Shown in pieces: positions 1 through 8,778 of a DNA stretch of 64,000 bases. How positions within the stretch are numbered: the stretch's first letter is position 1; the number at the start of each line of letters is the position of its first letter. Origin of the DNA: Haloplanus litoreus (GTDB lineage Archaea > Halobacteriota > Halobacteria > Halobacteriales > Haloferacaceae); the NCBI RefSeq assembly GCF_042677945.1, contig NZ_JBHUDN010000009.1; one strand, written 5' to 3'. Below the pieces are notes generated by a model. That model saw only the letters and a program-made list of their open reading frames with translations, was not told the DNA's origin and did not search any database. Made by a program: the position numbers and the translations under genes.

Positions 1-2149
1 CGGCGAGTCGGGTGCCGCTCTCCAGCGAGATGCCCAGATCGGCCGCTGCGAGCGCCGGTGCGTCGTTGCTGCCGTCGCCGACCATCACCGTCGTCCCGTC
101 GGCGCGAAGGCGCTCGACGACCTCCGCTTTCGCCTCGGGCGGCACGTCCGCGAACACGTCGTCGATGCCGGGATGCTCGCGGAAGCGCGCGGCCGCCGCC
201 TCGCCGTCGCCCGTGAGGACGACCACGCGGTCGACCGTCTCCGCGACGGCGGTGACGACCGACGACCACTCCGGACGCGGGTGGTCGCCGGCGACGAGAA
301 CTGCCCGTACCTCGTCGTCCCAGCCGACGAACGCGGGGATGCGCCCGGCCTCCGCGGCGCGGTCGTACCGCTCGCGGTAGGCCTCGGGAACCGTCGCGTC
401 CGCAAACAGGTCGGCACGGCCGACGGTCACCCGGACGTCGTCGCCCGCCGACCCACCCGCTCGGCCGACGACGCCGCTGACGCCCCGGCCGGGGTGGCGC
501 TCGAAGTCCTCGACCGGCGCGTCGACCGGATCGACCGCCTCGACGATAGCCCGCCCCATCGGGTGTTCGGCGAACGTCTCGACGGCGGCCGCGCGGGCGA
601 GTGCCGCTTCGTCCCCGACGGCGTCGTGGAGGCGCATCTCGCCCGTCGTCAGCGTCCCCGTCTTGTCGAAGGCGACTACGTCCGCCTCGCTCGCCCGTTC
701 GAAGACGTCGCCCTCGGCGATGACGACGCCCCGGTCGAGGGCCTCGCGGACGCCCGCGGCGACGGCGAGCGGCGTCGCCAACCCCAGCGCACAGGGACAC
801 GACACCACCAGCACCGCCAACCCGGTCAGGAAGGCGTCGGTCGGCGCCGCACCGAGGGCGAGGTGAACGAGAAACGCCGCGGCGGCGAGGAGGACGACGA
901 CGGGCACGAACACCGCCGCGAGGCGGTCGGCGAGTCGCTGGACGCCGGAGCGCGAACTCCGGACGTGCCAGAGGTGGGTCACCAGACGGTCGAGCGTGCT
1001 CGTCGCCGCGTCGGACACCTCGATCACGATCCCGCCCTCGGTCACGAGGCCGCCGCCGATCACTTCCTCGCCCTCGCTTCGGCGGACCGGTACGGACTCG
1101 CCGGTGACGAGTGACTCGTCGACTGCGGCGGTCCCTTCGAGCACCTGGCCGTCGACCGGGACCCGGTCGCCCGCGCCGACGACGACGTGGTCGCCCGGGT
1201 CGAGGGCGTCGATGCTCACCGTCTCCTCGCCCTCGGCGGTGCGGCGTCGCGCCTCGTCGACGCGGCTCTCCGTGAGTTCGGTCAACTGCCCGGCCGCCCG
1301 CTCTTTCAGCCGCGTCTCGTAGTAGCCACCCAGCGTGACCACGAGGACGACCACCGTCGTGATATCGAAGTACACCTCAGTGCCGCCCACGAGGAGCGTC
1401 GCGGTGCTGTAGACGTAGGCCGTGCCGGCCGCGAGCGCGACCAGCAGGTCCATGTTCGGCCGTCTCGCCCGAAGGCTGACGTAGGCTCCCCGGAGGATGG
1501 GGTAGCCGGTGTAGCCGAGGACGATACTCGTCATCACCCACACGTTCCAGAGGAGGTACTCGCCGGCGATCCCCGTCACGTCGAAGAGGAGGAGATTCGG
1601 GTCGAAGCCGAGGTAGCGAGGGTAGAGAAAGAGGACGTACCACGCCATCGTCATCATGCCGAAGAAGCCGCCGATGATGAGACGACCGATGGTCTCGGTG
1701 GTGTCGTCCTCGCCGTCCTCGTCGACGTCCCGGGCGCGGTAGCCCGCGCCGTCGAGAATCGGCGGTAGGTCCTCCGTACCGAGGCGGTCCTCGTCGTAGA
1801 CGAGTCGAACCAGGTTCGACGGGTAGGACGCCTCCGCCGCGACGACGCCCTCGTGGTCGGTGGCCCGCGCCTCCAGAAACGCCTCGCAGGTCGCACAGTG
1901 CATCCCGTCGACGGCGACGAAGGCGGTGTCAGTCTCGGCGTCGGCGTCGGCGTCGACTGCCGGCCCGGCCTCGTTCGACAGCGCCGCCCGCACGTCGTCG
2001 GGGTCGGTGTCGGCGGCCGTCCGCTCGTCGTCCATCCCGTCTAGCTGCCGGGCCACCTCCAGACAGCCCCGACAGCAGAACGTCCCCTCGACCGCTCCGT
2101 CGCTGACGGGTGGATCGGGTGTCGGAAGGTCACAGAGCGTACAGGACAT
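1..2149 (-). CDS. Copper-transporting P1B-type ATPase, CcoI/CopA2-like (3' end cut by window)
   Basis: Open from the ATG at 2149 to the window edge (716 codons), so the C-terminal part is missing. The N-terminus has a metal-binding segment with CTLC (residues 3-6) and FCCRGC (24-29), the arrangement of the putative metal-binding domain of FixI/CcoI-type ATPases, then a heavy-metal domain with GMHCATC (82-88). Membrane helices, the TM metal motif CPC (in VVSCPCALG), the phosphorylation motif DKTGTLT and the late cytoplasmic MVGDGSNDAP motif are all visible. In bacteria such pumps deliver copper for cytochrome oxidase assembly; here the gene follows a DsbD-like gene with TAATG overlap and is divergent from a ba3 oxidase operon, so a role in oxidase metallation is inferred. 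A (DA)n linker encoded by GACGCC repeats lies near residues 66-72. Alternative: general copper efflux pump. Confidence 0.92.
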   Translation of the reverse strand, partial: MSCTLCDLPTPDPPVSDGAVEGTFCCRGCLEVARQLDGMDDERTAADTDPDDVRAALSNEAGPAVDADADAETDTAFVAVDGMHCATCEAFLEARATDHEGVVAAEASYPSNLVRLVYDEDRLGTEDLPPILDGAGYRARDVDEDGEDDTTETIGRLIIGGFFGMMTMAWYVLFLYPRYLGFDPNLLLFDVTGIAGEYLLWNVWVMTSIVLGYTGYPILRGAYVSLRARRPNMDLLVALAAGTAYVYSTATLLVGGTEVYFDITTVVVLVVTLGGYYETRLKERAAGQLTELTESRVDEARRRTAEGEETVSIDALDPGDHVVVGAGDRVPVDGQVLEGTAAVDESLVTGESVPVRRSEGEEVIGGGLVTEGGIVIEVSDAATSTLDRLVTHLWHVRSSRSGVQRLADRLAAVFVPVVVLLAAAAFLVHLALGAAPTDAFLTGLAVLVVSCPCALGLATPLAVAAGVREALDRGVVIAEGDVFERASEADVVAFDKTGTLTTGEMRLHDAVGDEAALARAAAVETFAEHPMGRAIVEAVDPVDAPVEDFERHPGRGVSGVVGRAGGSAGDDVRVTVGRADLFADATVPEAYRERYDRAAEAGRIPAFVGWDDEVRAVLVAGDHPRPEWSSVVTAVAETVDRVVVLTGDGEAAAARFREHPGIDDVFADVPPEAKAEVVERLRADGTTVMVGDGSNDAPALAAADLGISLESGTRLA

Positions 2150-2946
2150 TATCCGAGGGGCTGATAGACGGGAATCGGCGGGTGGGGGAGGTGGATCCCC
2201 AGAAGCATCAGCCCGTGTGCCAGCGGTAGGTAGCCGAGGGCGACGAAGGCGACGCCGAGGACGCGGTGGAGCCCCACTCGGGACCCCGCCCCGAGCGACT
2301 GGAAGACGGTACCGTAGGCCAGGAGCGTCGGCACGGTTCCGACCCCGAGGACGGCGAGCGACACCGCCCCACGGACCGGCGAGCCGACGGCGAACGCGTA
2401 GAGGAAGGCGGGGTAGAGCAGGGGACAGGGGAGGATGCCGTGGAGTGCGCCCAGCGCGACGATCCGTGGGCCCCCGACCCAGGCGTCGACACGGGCGGTG
2501 ACGGCGCCGTACACCCGCGAGAAGGCGTCGCCGACGAGGGGAATCGAGACCCCGTGACCGACGGTGCCGCGAAGGAGGTGTCCCGCGCCGGTGAAGACGA
2601 TGAATCCCCCGGTGAGGATGCCCGTGACGCCGCGCACGTCGGTGGCGACGGTTGCGACGGCGGCGACGTCGAAGAGGACCGCTCCGAGCGCCCCCATCAC
2701 CGCCCCGATGGTCGCGTAACTGAGCGTGCGACCGGCGTTGAACAGTAGGTGTTGGCGGACGTCGATGGGTCGGACGCGGTCACTCTCGGCGCCCAGCCGA
2801 TCGGCGTACAGCGTGACGAGTGGGCCACACATCCCGAGGCAGTGAGCGCCGCCGAGAACGCCAATGGCGAGGAAGACGAGCAGGGAGACGTCACCCTCTA
2901 CGGCAGCCACGACCCCAGCCGCGCCGGACCCGGCGAGTGGGATCAT
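2149..2946 (-). CDS. TauE/SafE / DsbD-like transmembrane protein (copper/oxidase assembly type)
   Basis: A 265-residue polytopic membrane protein. The first helix carries AHCLGMCGP (about residues 34-42) and a later helix HGILPCP, the paired Cys/His motifs of the DsbD_2-type (often named sulfite exporter TauE/SafE or UreH-like) family found beside CcoI copper ATPases and cytochrome oxidase genes in bacteria. Its stop codon overlaps the ATG of the copper ATPase (TAATG), so the two are translationally coupled. The start at 2946 is 3 nt past the stop of the preceding small gene. I infer copper or thiol handling for the ba3 oxidase encoded divergently; a true sulfite exporter role is unlikely. 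Substrate is not proven by sequence. Confidence 0.8.
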   Translation of the reverse strand: MIPLAGSGAAGVVAAVEGDVSLLVFLAIGVLGGAHCLGMCGPLVTLYADRLGAESDRVRPIDVRQHLLFNAGRTLSYATIGAVMGALGAVLFDVAAVATVATDVRGVTGILTGGFIVFTGAGHLLRGTVGHGVSIPLVGDAFSRVYGAVTARVDAWVGGPRIVALGALHGILPCPLLYPAFLYAFAVGSPVRGAVSLAVLGVGTVPTLLAYGTVFQSLGAGSRVGLHRVLGVAFVALGYLPLAHGLMLLGIHLPHPPIPVYQPLG

Positions 2947-2949
2947 CGC

Positions 2950-3129
2950 CTACGCGGATGCCGCCTTGACGGTCGATTCGCTGGGCAGGAACATCGTGTA
3001 CACGCTCGCGGCGATGAGGACGACGTTGATGAGCGCCACCACCACGATCATCTCGACCGACAGCGCGTACAGCGCGACCGGAAGCAGCGCGAGCAGCGCG
3101 ACGAACGGGACCTGGTGGACCGAAACCAT
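2950..3129 (-). CDS. Small two-helix membrane protein linked to the ba3 oxidase
   Basis: A 59-residue protein beginning MVSVHQVPF and ending KAASA, almost entirely two hydrophobic helices (about residues 8-22 and 26-47). It is the first gene of the three-gene minus-strand set with the DsbD-like protein and the copper ATPase, and faces the oxidase operon across a shared 270-bp promoter region. Haloarchaeal genomes often list a small protein at this place as a cytochrome ba3 oxidase subunit; I assign that by position and hydropathy only. Its stop (2950-2952) is 3 nt before the next ATG. Confidence 0.7.
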   Translation of the reverse strand: MVSVHQVPFVALLALLPVALYALSVEMIVVVALINVVLIAASVYTMFLPSESTVKAASA

Positions 3130-3398
3130 ACCCGAATTCTCGGGACTTCTGCCTAATAACTACCCCCGCTATTCCAGCGATCCGAAAATCGGGTGCGTCT
3201 ATTATGTAGTGGAGGTCCTGTGGTCGCACGTATGGTGGCATCCGACGGTAGCGAACGGCTCACCGGCAAACGGTACGGGGGTGAGACCGGGAGACGACGG
3301 GGACGCCGCTCTCGGCATCGTCTTCCTCGGCACGAGGACGACGGTCGCCCACGACCGGTCCGTGAGGCGTTCACCGACGACCACAGGAGGCGACGAGT
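3130..3398 (+). promoter_or_regulatory. Divergent promoter region and leader of the ba3 oxidase operon
   Basis: The 269-bp gap between the divergent copper-handling genes and the oxidase genes. On the plus strand a TATA-like TCTATTATG lies at 3198-3206. A Shine-Dalgarno sequence, AGGAGG, sits just before the ATG at 3399, so the first oxidase gene is probably led by a long 5' UTR. A 56-codon Arg-rich frame starts at 3232, about 26 nt after the TATA, and ends at 3402 overlapping the next ATG (ATGA); it may be a leader peptide or chance. The minus-strand promoter must lie within about 3135-3180, which is comparatively AT-rich (CCTAATAACTA). Confidence 0.5.
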
Positions 3399-4292
3399 AT
3401 GACCGACGCGACCGACCGCGGACGCATCCTGTCCCGACGGGCGGCGCTGCGGGCGGCCGCCGGTACGGTGGCGGCCGGTCTCGGCGCCGGCACCGTCGCC
3501 GCACAGAACGGCGTCGACTACGGCGGCTGGTTCGGCGACAGCAAGGGGGCGACGACCCAGAACTTCGACGGGACGGTCGACCGCACCGGTCAGGATTCGG
3601 TGACGGTCGAGGTCGGCGCGGAGGGCAACGGCGGCCCCTACGCATTCGGCCCGGCTGCCGTCAGGATCGATCCCGGAACGACGGTGACGTTCGACTGGGT
3701 GTCGGACACCCACAACATCCTGATCGAGGAGCAGCCGTCAGACGCCGACTGGGGCGGCGTCGATGCGATCGAAAACACCGGTTTCAGCCACGAACACACC
3801 TTCGAGACCGAGGGGATCTACAAGTACTACTGCCAGCCCCACCTCGCACTCGGCATGAAAGGTGCCATCGTCGTCGGGGGCAGTGGCGGCAGTGGTGGCG
3901 GTGACGGTGGCGAGACCGGCGATGGAACGCCCGCTGGCGGCGGCGAAACCGGCGGTGGCGGCGGATCGTCCACCCTCTCGCTCATGTTCCGGGTGGTCGG
4001 TGGCGCCGTCGCGGCGGCGCTCGCTCTCGTCCTCGGGCTCACCGCTTGGGTGTTCCTCAACTACGACGAGTTCACGACGACCGGGGAGGCGGATACGACC
4101 CCCTCCCAGGCCGAACGGACGGCTTCCAAGTCCGTGTTCGAAGAGGGTATCGTCCGCGACCTCGACCACGACGACTACAACCCCTACGGCACGGCGACGT
4201 TGATCGTCATCTACGCCGGGATCATCAGCCTGCTGTGGGTGTTCATGTACTTCGTCGAGTTCCTGGGTGGCGGACCAACGGTGGTCGGGTAA
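3399..4292 (+). CDS. Halocyanin domain fused to CbaD-like oxidase subunit
   Basis: 297 residues. Tat signal with SRRAALRAAA (12-21), then a blue-copper domain: upstream His at 105 (DTHNIL) and the cluster C145-H148-M153 (CQPHLALGM), the type-1 copper ligands of halocyanins. A Gly/Ser/Thr linker (160-192) follows, then a helix at about 195-221 and a second helix at about 264-290 near the C-terminus. The C-terminal half looks like the small CbaD/subunit IIa type anchor of ba3 oxidases. So the electron donor appears tethered to an oxidase subunit. It heads the cbaB-cbaA set with 15-nt spacing and good SD sequence. Fusion is seen directly in one uninterrupted frame; the electron-donor role is from known halocyanin/ba3 biology. 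Confidence 0.88.
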   Translation: MTDATDRGRILSRRAALRAAAGTVAAGLGAGTVAAQNGVDYGGWFGDSKGATTQNFDGTVDRTGQDSVTVEVGAEGNGGPYAFGPAAVRIDPGTTVTFDWVSDTHNILIEEQPSDADWGGVDAIENTGFSHEHTFETEGIYKYYCQPHLALGMKGAIVVGGSGGSGGGDGGETGDGTPAGGGETGGGGGSSTLSLMFRVVGGAVAAALALVLGLTAWVFLNYDEFTTTGEADTTPSQAERTASKSVFEEGIVRDLDHDDYNPYGTATLIVIYAGIISLLWVFMYFVEFLGGGPTVVG

Positions 4293-4307
4293 CTGGAGGG
4301 AACACGC

Positions 4308-4814
4308 ATGGAAATTCATCGATACGAGAAGATCTGGACTGCTGCCGCGCTCCTGTTGATCGTCGGTCTCATCGCGACGGTGACCTACGGAGCGGTCGGC
4401 CCAGGGGTAAAGATGGTCGACGACTCGGGCGGAACGATCGATTCCGGGTCGCTCGACGAGACCGAGTTCGCCGATCCGGGCGTGACTCGGACCGGCGAGA
4501 ATCAGTACGAGGTCCACGTCATCGCTCGACAGTTCCTGTTCCAGCCCGGAACGACCTCGCCGATCCGCGTGCCCGCGAACTCCGAGGTGACGTTCTACAT
4601 CGTCAGCGCGGACGTGGTTCACGGCTTCGAACTCGCGGGTACCAACGTCAACACGATGGTGGTCCCCGGGCAGGTAACGAAGGTCTCCGTCCAGTTCGAC
4701 GAACCGGCCGAGTACGGGATCGTCTGTCACGAGTACTGCGGTTCCGGCCACCACACGATGGCGGGCCAGCTCGTCGTCGTTCCCGAAGACGAGTACGACA
4801 CGGAGGGTAACTAA
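4308..4814 (+). CDS. cbaB: Cytochrome ba3-type oxidase subunit II (CuA)
   Basis: 168 residues with one N-terminal helix (about 9-31) and an extracytoplasmic cupredoxin domain. All CuA ligands are visible: H105, C140, E142 (backbone), C144, H148 and M151 in CHEYCGSGHHTM. This is the short subunit II of the ba3 class; it takes electrons from halocyanin and passes them to subunit I. Preceded by a GGAGG ribosome-binding site; the stop TAA directly abuts the ATG of cbaA. Confidence 0.95.
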   Translation: MEIHRYEKIWTAAALLLIVGLIATVTYGAVGPGVKMVDDSGGTIDSGSLDETEFADPGVTRTGENQYEVHVIARQFLFQPGTTSPIRVPANSEVTFYIVSADVVHGFELAGTNVNTMVVPGQVTKVSVQFDEPAEYGIVCHEYCGSGHHTMAGQLVVVPEDEYDTEGN

Positions 4815-6494
4815 ATGGCATACGTCGACGACTTCCCGACCGACGCACGCATCGTCCGCTGGAACATGATCGTCGCCTTCGGTGCCCTCGGCATCGGCGG
4901 TCTGTTCGGCATGATCCAGGCGCTCCACCGGACGGGCGTCTTCCGCGGGTTCGTGAGTTCTGCAGACTACTACACGGTGCTCACGGGACACGGTGTTCTG
5001 CTCGCGCTGATATTCACGATCTTCGCGCTCTGTGGCGTGTTCACGTGGGGTGTTACCCGTAGCCTCGACCGTTCGCTACCGAGCGCGCGGTTCGCGATGA
5101 CCTGGTTCGGACTGATGCTCCTCGGTACCGTCATGGCTGCGGTCACCATCCTCGGGGGACTGGTCCCCTCGATACCGTTCAACGCCGACGTGTTGTACAC
5201 GTTCTACGCACCGATGAAGGCGCATCCGGCCTTCTACCTCGGTCTCGTGCTCTTCATCGTGGGCACCTGGCTCGCGGGCGTCGACTGGTTCCGTACCTAC
5301 TGGCGCTGGCGGGGCGACAATCCCGACGAGCGCATCCCCCTGCAGACGTTCATGGTGCTGACGACCATGCTGATGTGGTACATCTCGTCGGCCGGCGTGG
5401 CCGTCGAGGTGCTCTTTTTCCTCCTGCCGTGGTCGCTCGGCCTGATCGAACAGGTCGATCCGCTGCTGACCCGGACGCTGTTCTGGTACTTCGGCCACCC
5501 GGTCGTCTACTTCTGGCTCATGCCGGCGTACTTCATCTGGTACACCGTGCTGCCGAAGCTCTCCGGTGGGCGCCTGTTCAGCGACCCGCTCGCACGCGTG
5601 GTGTTCGTCCTCTTCCTCCTGCTGTCGACTCCGGTTGGCTTCCACCACCAGTACGTCGACCCCGGGATTCCGGAGGGGTTCAAGTTCATCGCGATGACGA
5701 ACACCATGTTCCTGCTGTTGCCGAGCTTCCTCACCGCCTTCACCGTCGTCGCCAGCATCGAACACGGCGCGAGACAGCGTGGCGGTGAGGGGCGACTCTC
5801 CTGGCTGCGGAAACTCCCCTGGGACGAACCCGCCTTCGCCGGCTGTGCGCTCGCCGGACTGATGTTCGCCGCCGGCGGCTTCTCCGGCATGATCAACGCC
5901 GGGATGAACATCAACTACCTCATCCACAACACGCTGTGGGTGCCCGGCCACTTCCACCTCACCGTTGGGACGGCCTCCGCGCTGACGTTCATGGCCGCGG
6001 GCTACTGGCTGTTCCCACAGATCACGGGCAACCGCCTGCGGTTCCGGTCTCTCGCGACGGTCCAGCCCTACGTCTGGTTCGTCGGCATGACGCTGATGTC
6101 GAACGCGATGCACCGGGCCGGTATCGCGGGCATCCCGCGCCGCACCGCCGAACCCCAGTACGACTCCGTCACGTTCCAGGGCGTCGTCGGCGGCGTGAGC
6201 GAGATGCGCCTCCAGATCGCTCTCGGGGGCACGATTCTGTTCTTGGGACTCGTGCTCTTCCTGATCGTCATCTTCGGCACGTGGCTCGGTGGGGACGGCA
6301 ATGAATCGATCCGAGTCAACGGCCGGCTTCCGGCGCCGCTCTCCGGCCCGGAACACAGCCCGAAGATCCTCGACAACCTGAAGCTGTGGACGGCGGTCGC
6401 CATCGTGTTGATCGTGCTCGCCTACGGCCTGCCGCTGTCGGCGCTCATCAGCGACGGTCTGTTCGCACCGGGCAGCCCGCCCATCCCGGTCTAA
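4815..6494 (+). CDS. cbaA: Cytochrome ba3-type oxidase subunit I
   Basis: 559 residues, about 13 membrane helices. Visible heme-copper motifs: a low-spin heme His in GHGVLL, the CuB/Tyr segment FGHPVVYFWLMPAY, the CuB His pair HHQYVDPG, and the heme ligands near VPGHFHLTVG. The HPVVY form rather than HPEVY places it in the B (ba3) family. It reduces oxygen and pumps protons in the cell membrane. Translationally adjacent to cbaB (TAAATG). Confidence 0.96.
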   Translation: MAYVDDFPTDARIVRWNMIVAFGALGIGGLFGMIQALHRTGVFRGFVSSADYYTVLTGHGVLLALIFTIFALCGVFTWGVTRSLDRSLPSARFAMTWFGLMLLGTVMAAVTILGGLVPSIPFNADVLYTFYAPMKAHPAFYLGLVLFIVGTWLAGVDWFRTYWRWRGDNPDERIPLQTFMVLTTMLMWYISSAGVAVEVLFFLLPWSLGLIEQVDPLLTRTLFWYFGHPVVYFWLMPAYFIWYTVLPKLSGGRLFSDPLARVVFVLFLLLSTPVGFHHQYVDPGIPEGFKFIAMTNTMFLLLPSFLTAFTVVASIEHGARQRGGEGRLSWLRKLPWDEPAFAGCALAGLMFAAGGFSGMINAGMNINYLIHNTLWVPGHFHLTVGTASALTFMAAGYWLFPQITGNRLRFRSLATVQPYVWFVGMTLMSNAMHRAGIAGIPRRTAEPQYDSVTFQGVVGGVSEMRLQIALGGTILFLGLVLFLIVIFGTWLGGDGNESIRVNGRLPAPLSGPEHSPKILDNLKLWTAVAIVLIVLAYGLPLSALISDGLFAPGSPPIPV

Positions 6495-6519
6495 CCCCCT
6501 TCTCTCCCCCTCTCCACCC

Positions 6520-7152
6520 GTGACCGACGATTCCACCGCGCCAAGCGACGAGACCGACGAGACGAACAGCCAGCCGGCCGCTTCGGACGCAGACTCGGCC
6601 GACGGGACGCCCGGCGGCCTCTCGAAGCGGACGTTGATCCGCTTGCTCGTCGGGTTCGGAATCGGGATCCCGATCCTCATCGAGGGGCTCACGTTCCTCG
6701 GACTGCTCCAGAATCAGTTCGGCGGCGAGGGTGACGACTCGACCGAGAGCACCGCGACCGAGACCGACGGCGCTCCGGAAGCCGTCGGTGTCGGCGACGA
6801 CATGCTCCCCGAAACCGACCGGACGGAGACGCTCGCCTCGGCCGTTCTCCGGGAGACGAGCGACGACCGGTGGCCGCTGTCGCTCACCGTCGAGGTGACG
6901 AACACCGGCACGGCAGACTACGAGTTCCAGATGTTCGCCGTCCACCTGGACGACGGGCGGAGCGTCGAGGGGCGGACGAGTACCGACCGACTGGCGCCCG
7001 ACGAGAGCCGAACCGTCACGGGCGAGTGGTCGGTTCCCGCGGGTTCGACCCCTCGATCCGTCGACGTCGTCGCCCTCGTCTACGACGAGGACGAAATCGA
7101 AACGATCGAACGGCGCGTCGATCTGGCGAAGATTCCGGTTCGCGGCAGCTGA
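6520..7152 (+). CDS. Membrane-anchored extracytoplasmic protein of the ba3 operon
   Basis: 210 residues from a GTG start 25 nt after cbaA. An acidic N-terminus is followed by one helix (about 47-68), an acidic Ser/Thr-rich linker and a beta-rich domain (about 110-205) with no Cys or His metal motif. The beta-rich part resembles the generic surface beta-sandwich with conserved NTGTADYEFQ segment. I do not recognise a named family. Position suggests an accessory or assembly protein of the oxidase. Confidence 0.75.
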   Translation: MTDDSTAPSDETDETNSQPAASDADSADGTPGGLSKRTLIRLLVGFGIGIPILIEGLTFLGLLQNQFGGEGDDSTESTATETDGAPEAVGVGDDMLPETDRTETLASAVLRETSDDRWPLSLTVEVTNTGTADYEFQMFAVHLDDGRSVEGRTSTDRLAPDESRTVTGEWSVPAGSTPRSVDVVALVYDEDEIETIERRVDLAKIPVRGS

Positions 7153-7836
7153 TCGCGGCTCGACGTCGCCGAAGCAGTCGGTTTCCACCGGAGCGTCCCG
7201 CGGATTCGGTCCTCCCTCTCGCGCTCCCGGAGTTGGTAGCGTGCGAACGGCGTGTTCCGCACGGGTTCGCGTTCGGCGCGCCGGAATCGGCGGCGCTCCA
7301 CAGATCCTCTCCCGCTCCTCGTGTCTCCCTAGTGGTTCCCTCCTTCGGGTCCGGATCGATGTACCCGTCTCCCTCCTCGAATCCCTCCACGGTGCCACGC
7401 TGGGAGCCGCCACCGCTCGTCGGTGCCGAACGGTATCGTGCCGGTCGGCCCACTCCCGCGTGTGCAGCGGGCTTTGAACCGCCGATACGGTCCGTCGCCG
7501 CCCACTGGTGTCCCCGGGCGGCCCGTTTTTTGACGGTCCCCTCGTCGACGGAACAGTCGAACTGTACCCGGGCCCGGGCGTAGTCGCCGGGAGCCGGTCC
7601 GCCCAGCTCTGCGGTGGCGTCGCCCCACGCCGTCGTCTCCGTCGGAGCCTTCCGGGTGTTCTCGATAACACGGCACGTCGCCACGAACGGGTACCGACGC
7701 GGCGGCCAGCTGTCGGAACGGTCCGTTGACACGCCGATCACCGGGCTGTGCACGGTCGGGCGTGCAGCGATGTACACTCGGTGTGGCGGGCGGCCGGTGA
7801 CGAGTTCGACAGAAGGTGACGGAACGGTTCGGGGAC
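7153..7836. other. Gene-poor stretch between convergent genes
   Basis: About 680 bp with no intact gene I can support. A minus-strand piece at about 7500-7777 has coding-like third-position GC (see separate entry). The rest has ordinary GC-rich sequence and no tRNA, repeat or transposase I can see. A T-run (GTTTTTTGAC) lies near 7519-7528. Confidence 0.5.
7500..7777 (-). pseudogene. Candidate decayed gene fragment, function unknown
   Basis: Read on the minus strand from 7777 (GTG) the frame shows high GC at third positions and protein-like text, e.g. VIENTRKAP and APGDYARARVQFDCS. The frame stays open upstream into the neighbouring gene and downstream into the oxidase-linked gene, where codon quality falls. 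This looks like the middle of a gene that lost both ends. I do not recognise the family. It could also be chance GC-rich coding potential. Confidence 0.3.
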
Positions 7837-8700
7837 TCAGTACCGCGAGGGCATGTACGCCATGCCGAGCAGCAGGATGGCCGTGGCGAAACTCACGATG
7901 GAGATGCCCCAGAGTCCGTTGACGTGGTCGTGGTACGTGTCGATCTCTGCGGTCTGCCGTTCGTAGACCCCGTAGTCGCTCTCGAGCACGAGCGTGCTGT
8001 TGTCAGGGAAGTACGCGAAGTACTGCTGGTCGTTCAGCGTGACGTTGGCCTCGTCGCCGACGTCGATGGTGTTGGTTCGGGGCGCCGTCCACGCGAACGT
8101 CGCGCTGTCGTTCGACACGCTGGTCACCGTCGTCGTGTTCCCTTGGTACGGGAGGGAGTCGCCCTCGCTGTACTGGGTCGAGGCCGGTTCGGGGAAGTAC
8201 TCGCTGGCCGGCGTCAGCGAGCGCTCGTCGCCGCTCTCGCGCACGACGTACTCGGTGCCGTTCACCGTGACGAGTTCGTTGCGAACGGCGGAGTCGTTCT
8301 GCAGGATTGCGCTTCGATTGATCGGCTCCTGCAGACTGAACGTAGTGGGGTCTTCGCTCCGTGTGACGAGGACGCGGTAGTCCTCTCCCTGGTAGGTGAC
8401 GGTGGAGTTGTGCTCCCATGTCTGGGTGTAGCGTGCGGAGTCGTTCGTCCAGGAGACCTGGCCGGAGCGCGTGACACTCGCGGCGCCGCCGTGACCGCCG
8501 CCACCACCCTCCATCTCCGCCGAAATCGTCGTGACGGTGTACTGCCGGTTCTCGACCGAGAACTCGTCGCCTTGCGAGAGTCTGTGGTCGGGATTGTCGA
8601 ACTCGACCGTCGGCGCAGTGGCCGTTGCGATCACCGAGTACGACGCCGCGCCGAGCACGATAAAGAACGCGACGTAGATGGCCGCAGCGCGTCGTTGCAT
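7837..8700 (-). CDS. Haloarchaeal membrane protein with large extracytoplasmic domain
   Basis: 287 residues: N-terminal helix or uncleaved signal (about 7-28), a Ser/Thr/Asn-rich beta-type ectodomain containing several N-glycosylation sequons (NDS, NST, NRS, NGT, NTT), and a C-terminal helix (about 260-280). No enzyme motif seen. The ectodomain with GDEF and GEDYRVLV elements repeats a similar phrase pattern, suggesting duplicated beta modules. Likely a surface-exposed protein held at both ends. Family not recognised. Confidence 0.75.
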   Translation of the reverse strand: MQRRAAAIYVAFFIVLGAASYSVIATATAPTVEFDNPDHRLSQGDEFSVENRQYTVTTISAEMEGGGGGHGGAASVTRSGQVSWTNDSARYTQTWEHNSTVTYQGEDYRVLVTRSEDPTTFSLQEPINRSAILQNDSAVRNELVTVNGTEYVVRESGDERSLTPASEYFPEPASTQYSEGDSLPYQGNTTTVTSVSNDSATFAWTAPRTNTIDVGDEANVTLNDQQYFAYFPDNSTLVLESDYGVYERQTAEIDTYHDHVNGLWGISIVSFATAILLLGMAYMPSRY

Positions 8701-8778
8701 ACGTGGGGCCTAGTCCACCCCGCGTATAACGATTACTAACTGTCGACGACGGTTGGGCACGAACGTCACGTCGACGGG

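Noticed and set aside
3738..4991. Long antisense frame over the halocyanin/cbaB genes
   Set aside because: Same reason; the sense frames carry all copper ligands.
5076..6692. Long antisense frame over cbaA
   Set aside because: It is a mirror of the real gene caused by high GC; it has no domain and lies over strong oxidase motifs.
7440..7510. A tRNA-like GGTTCAAA motif on the minus strand
   Set aside because: The T-arm, D-arm and acceptor stems do not pair; only the loop resembles a tRNA.
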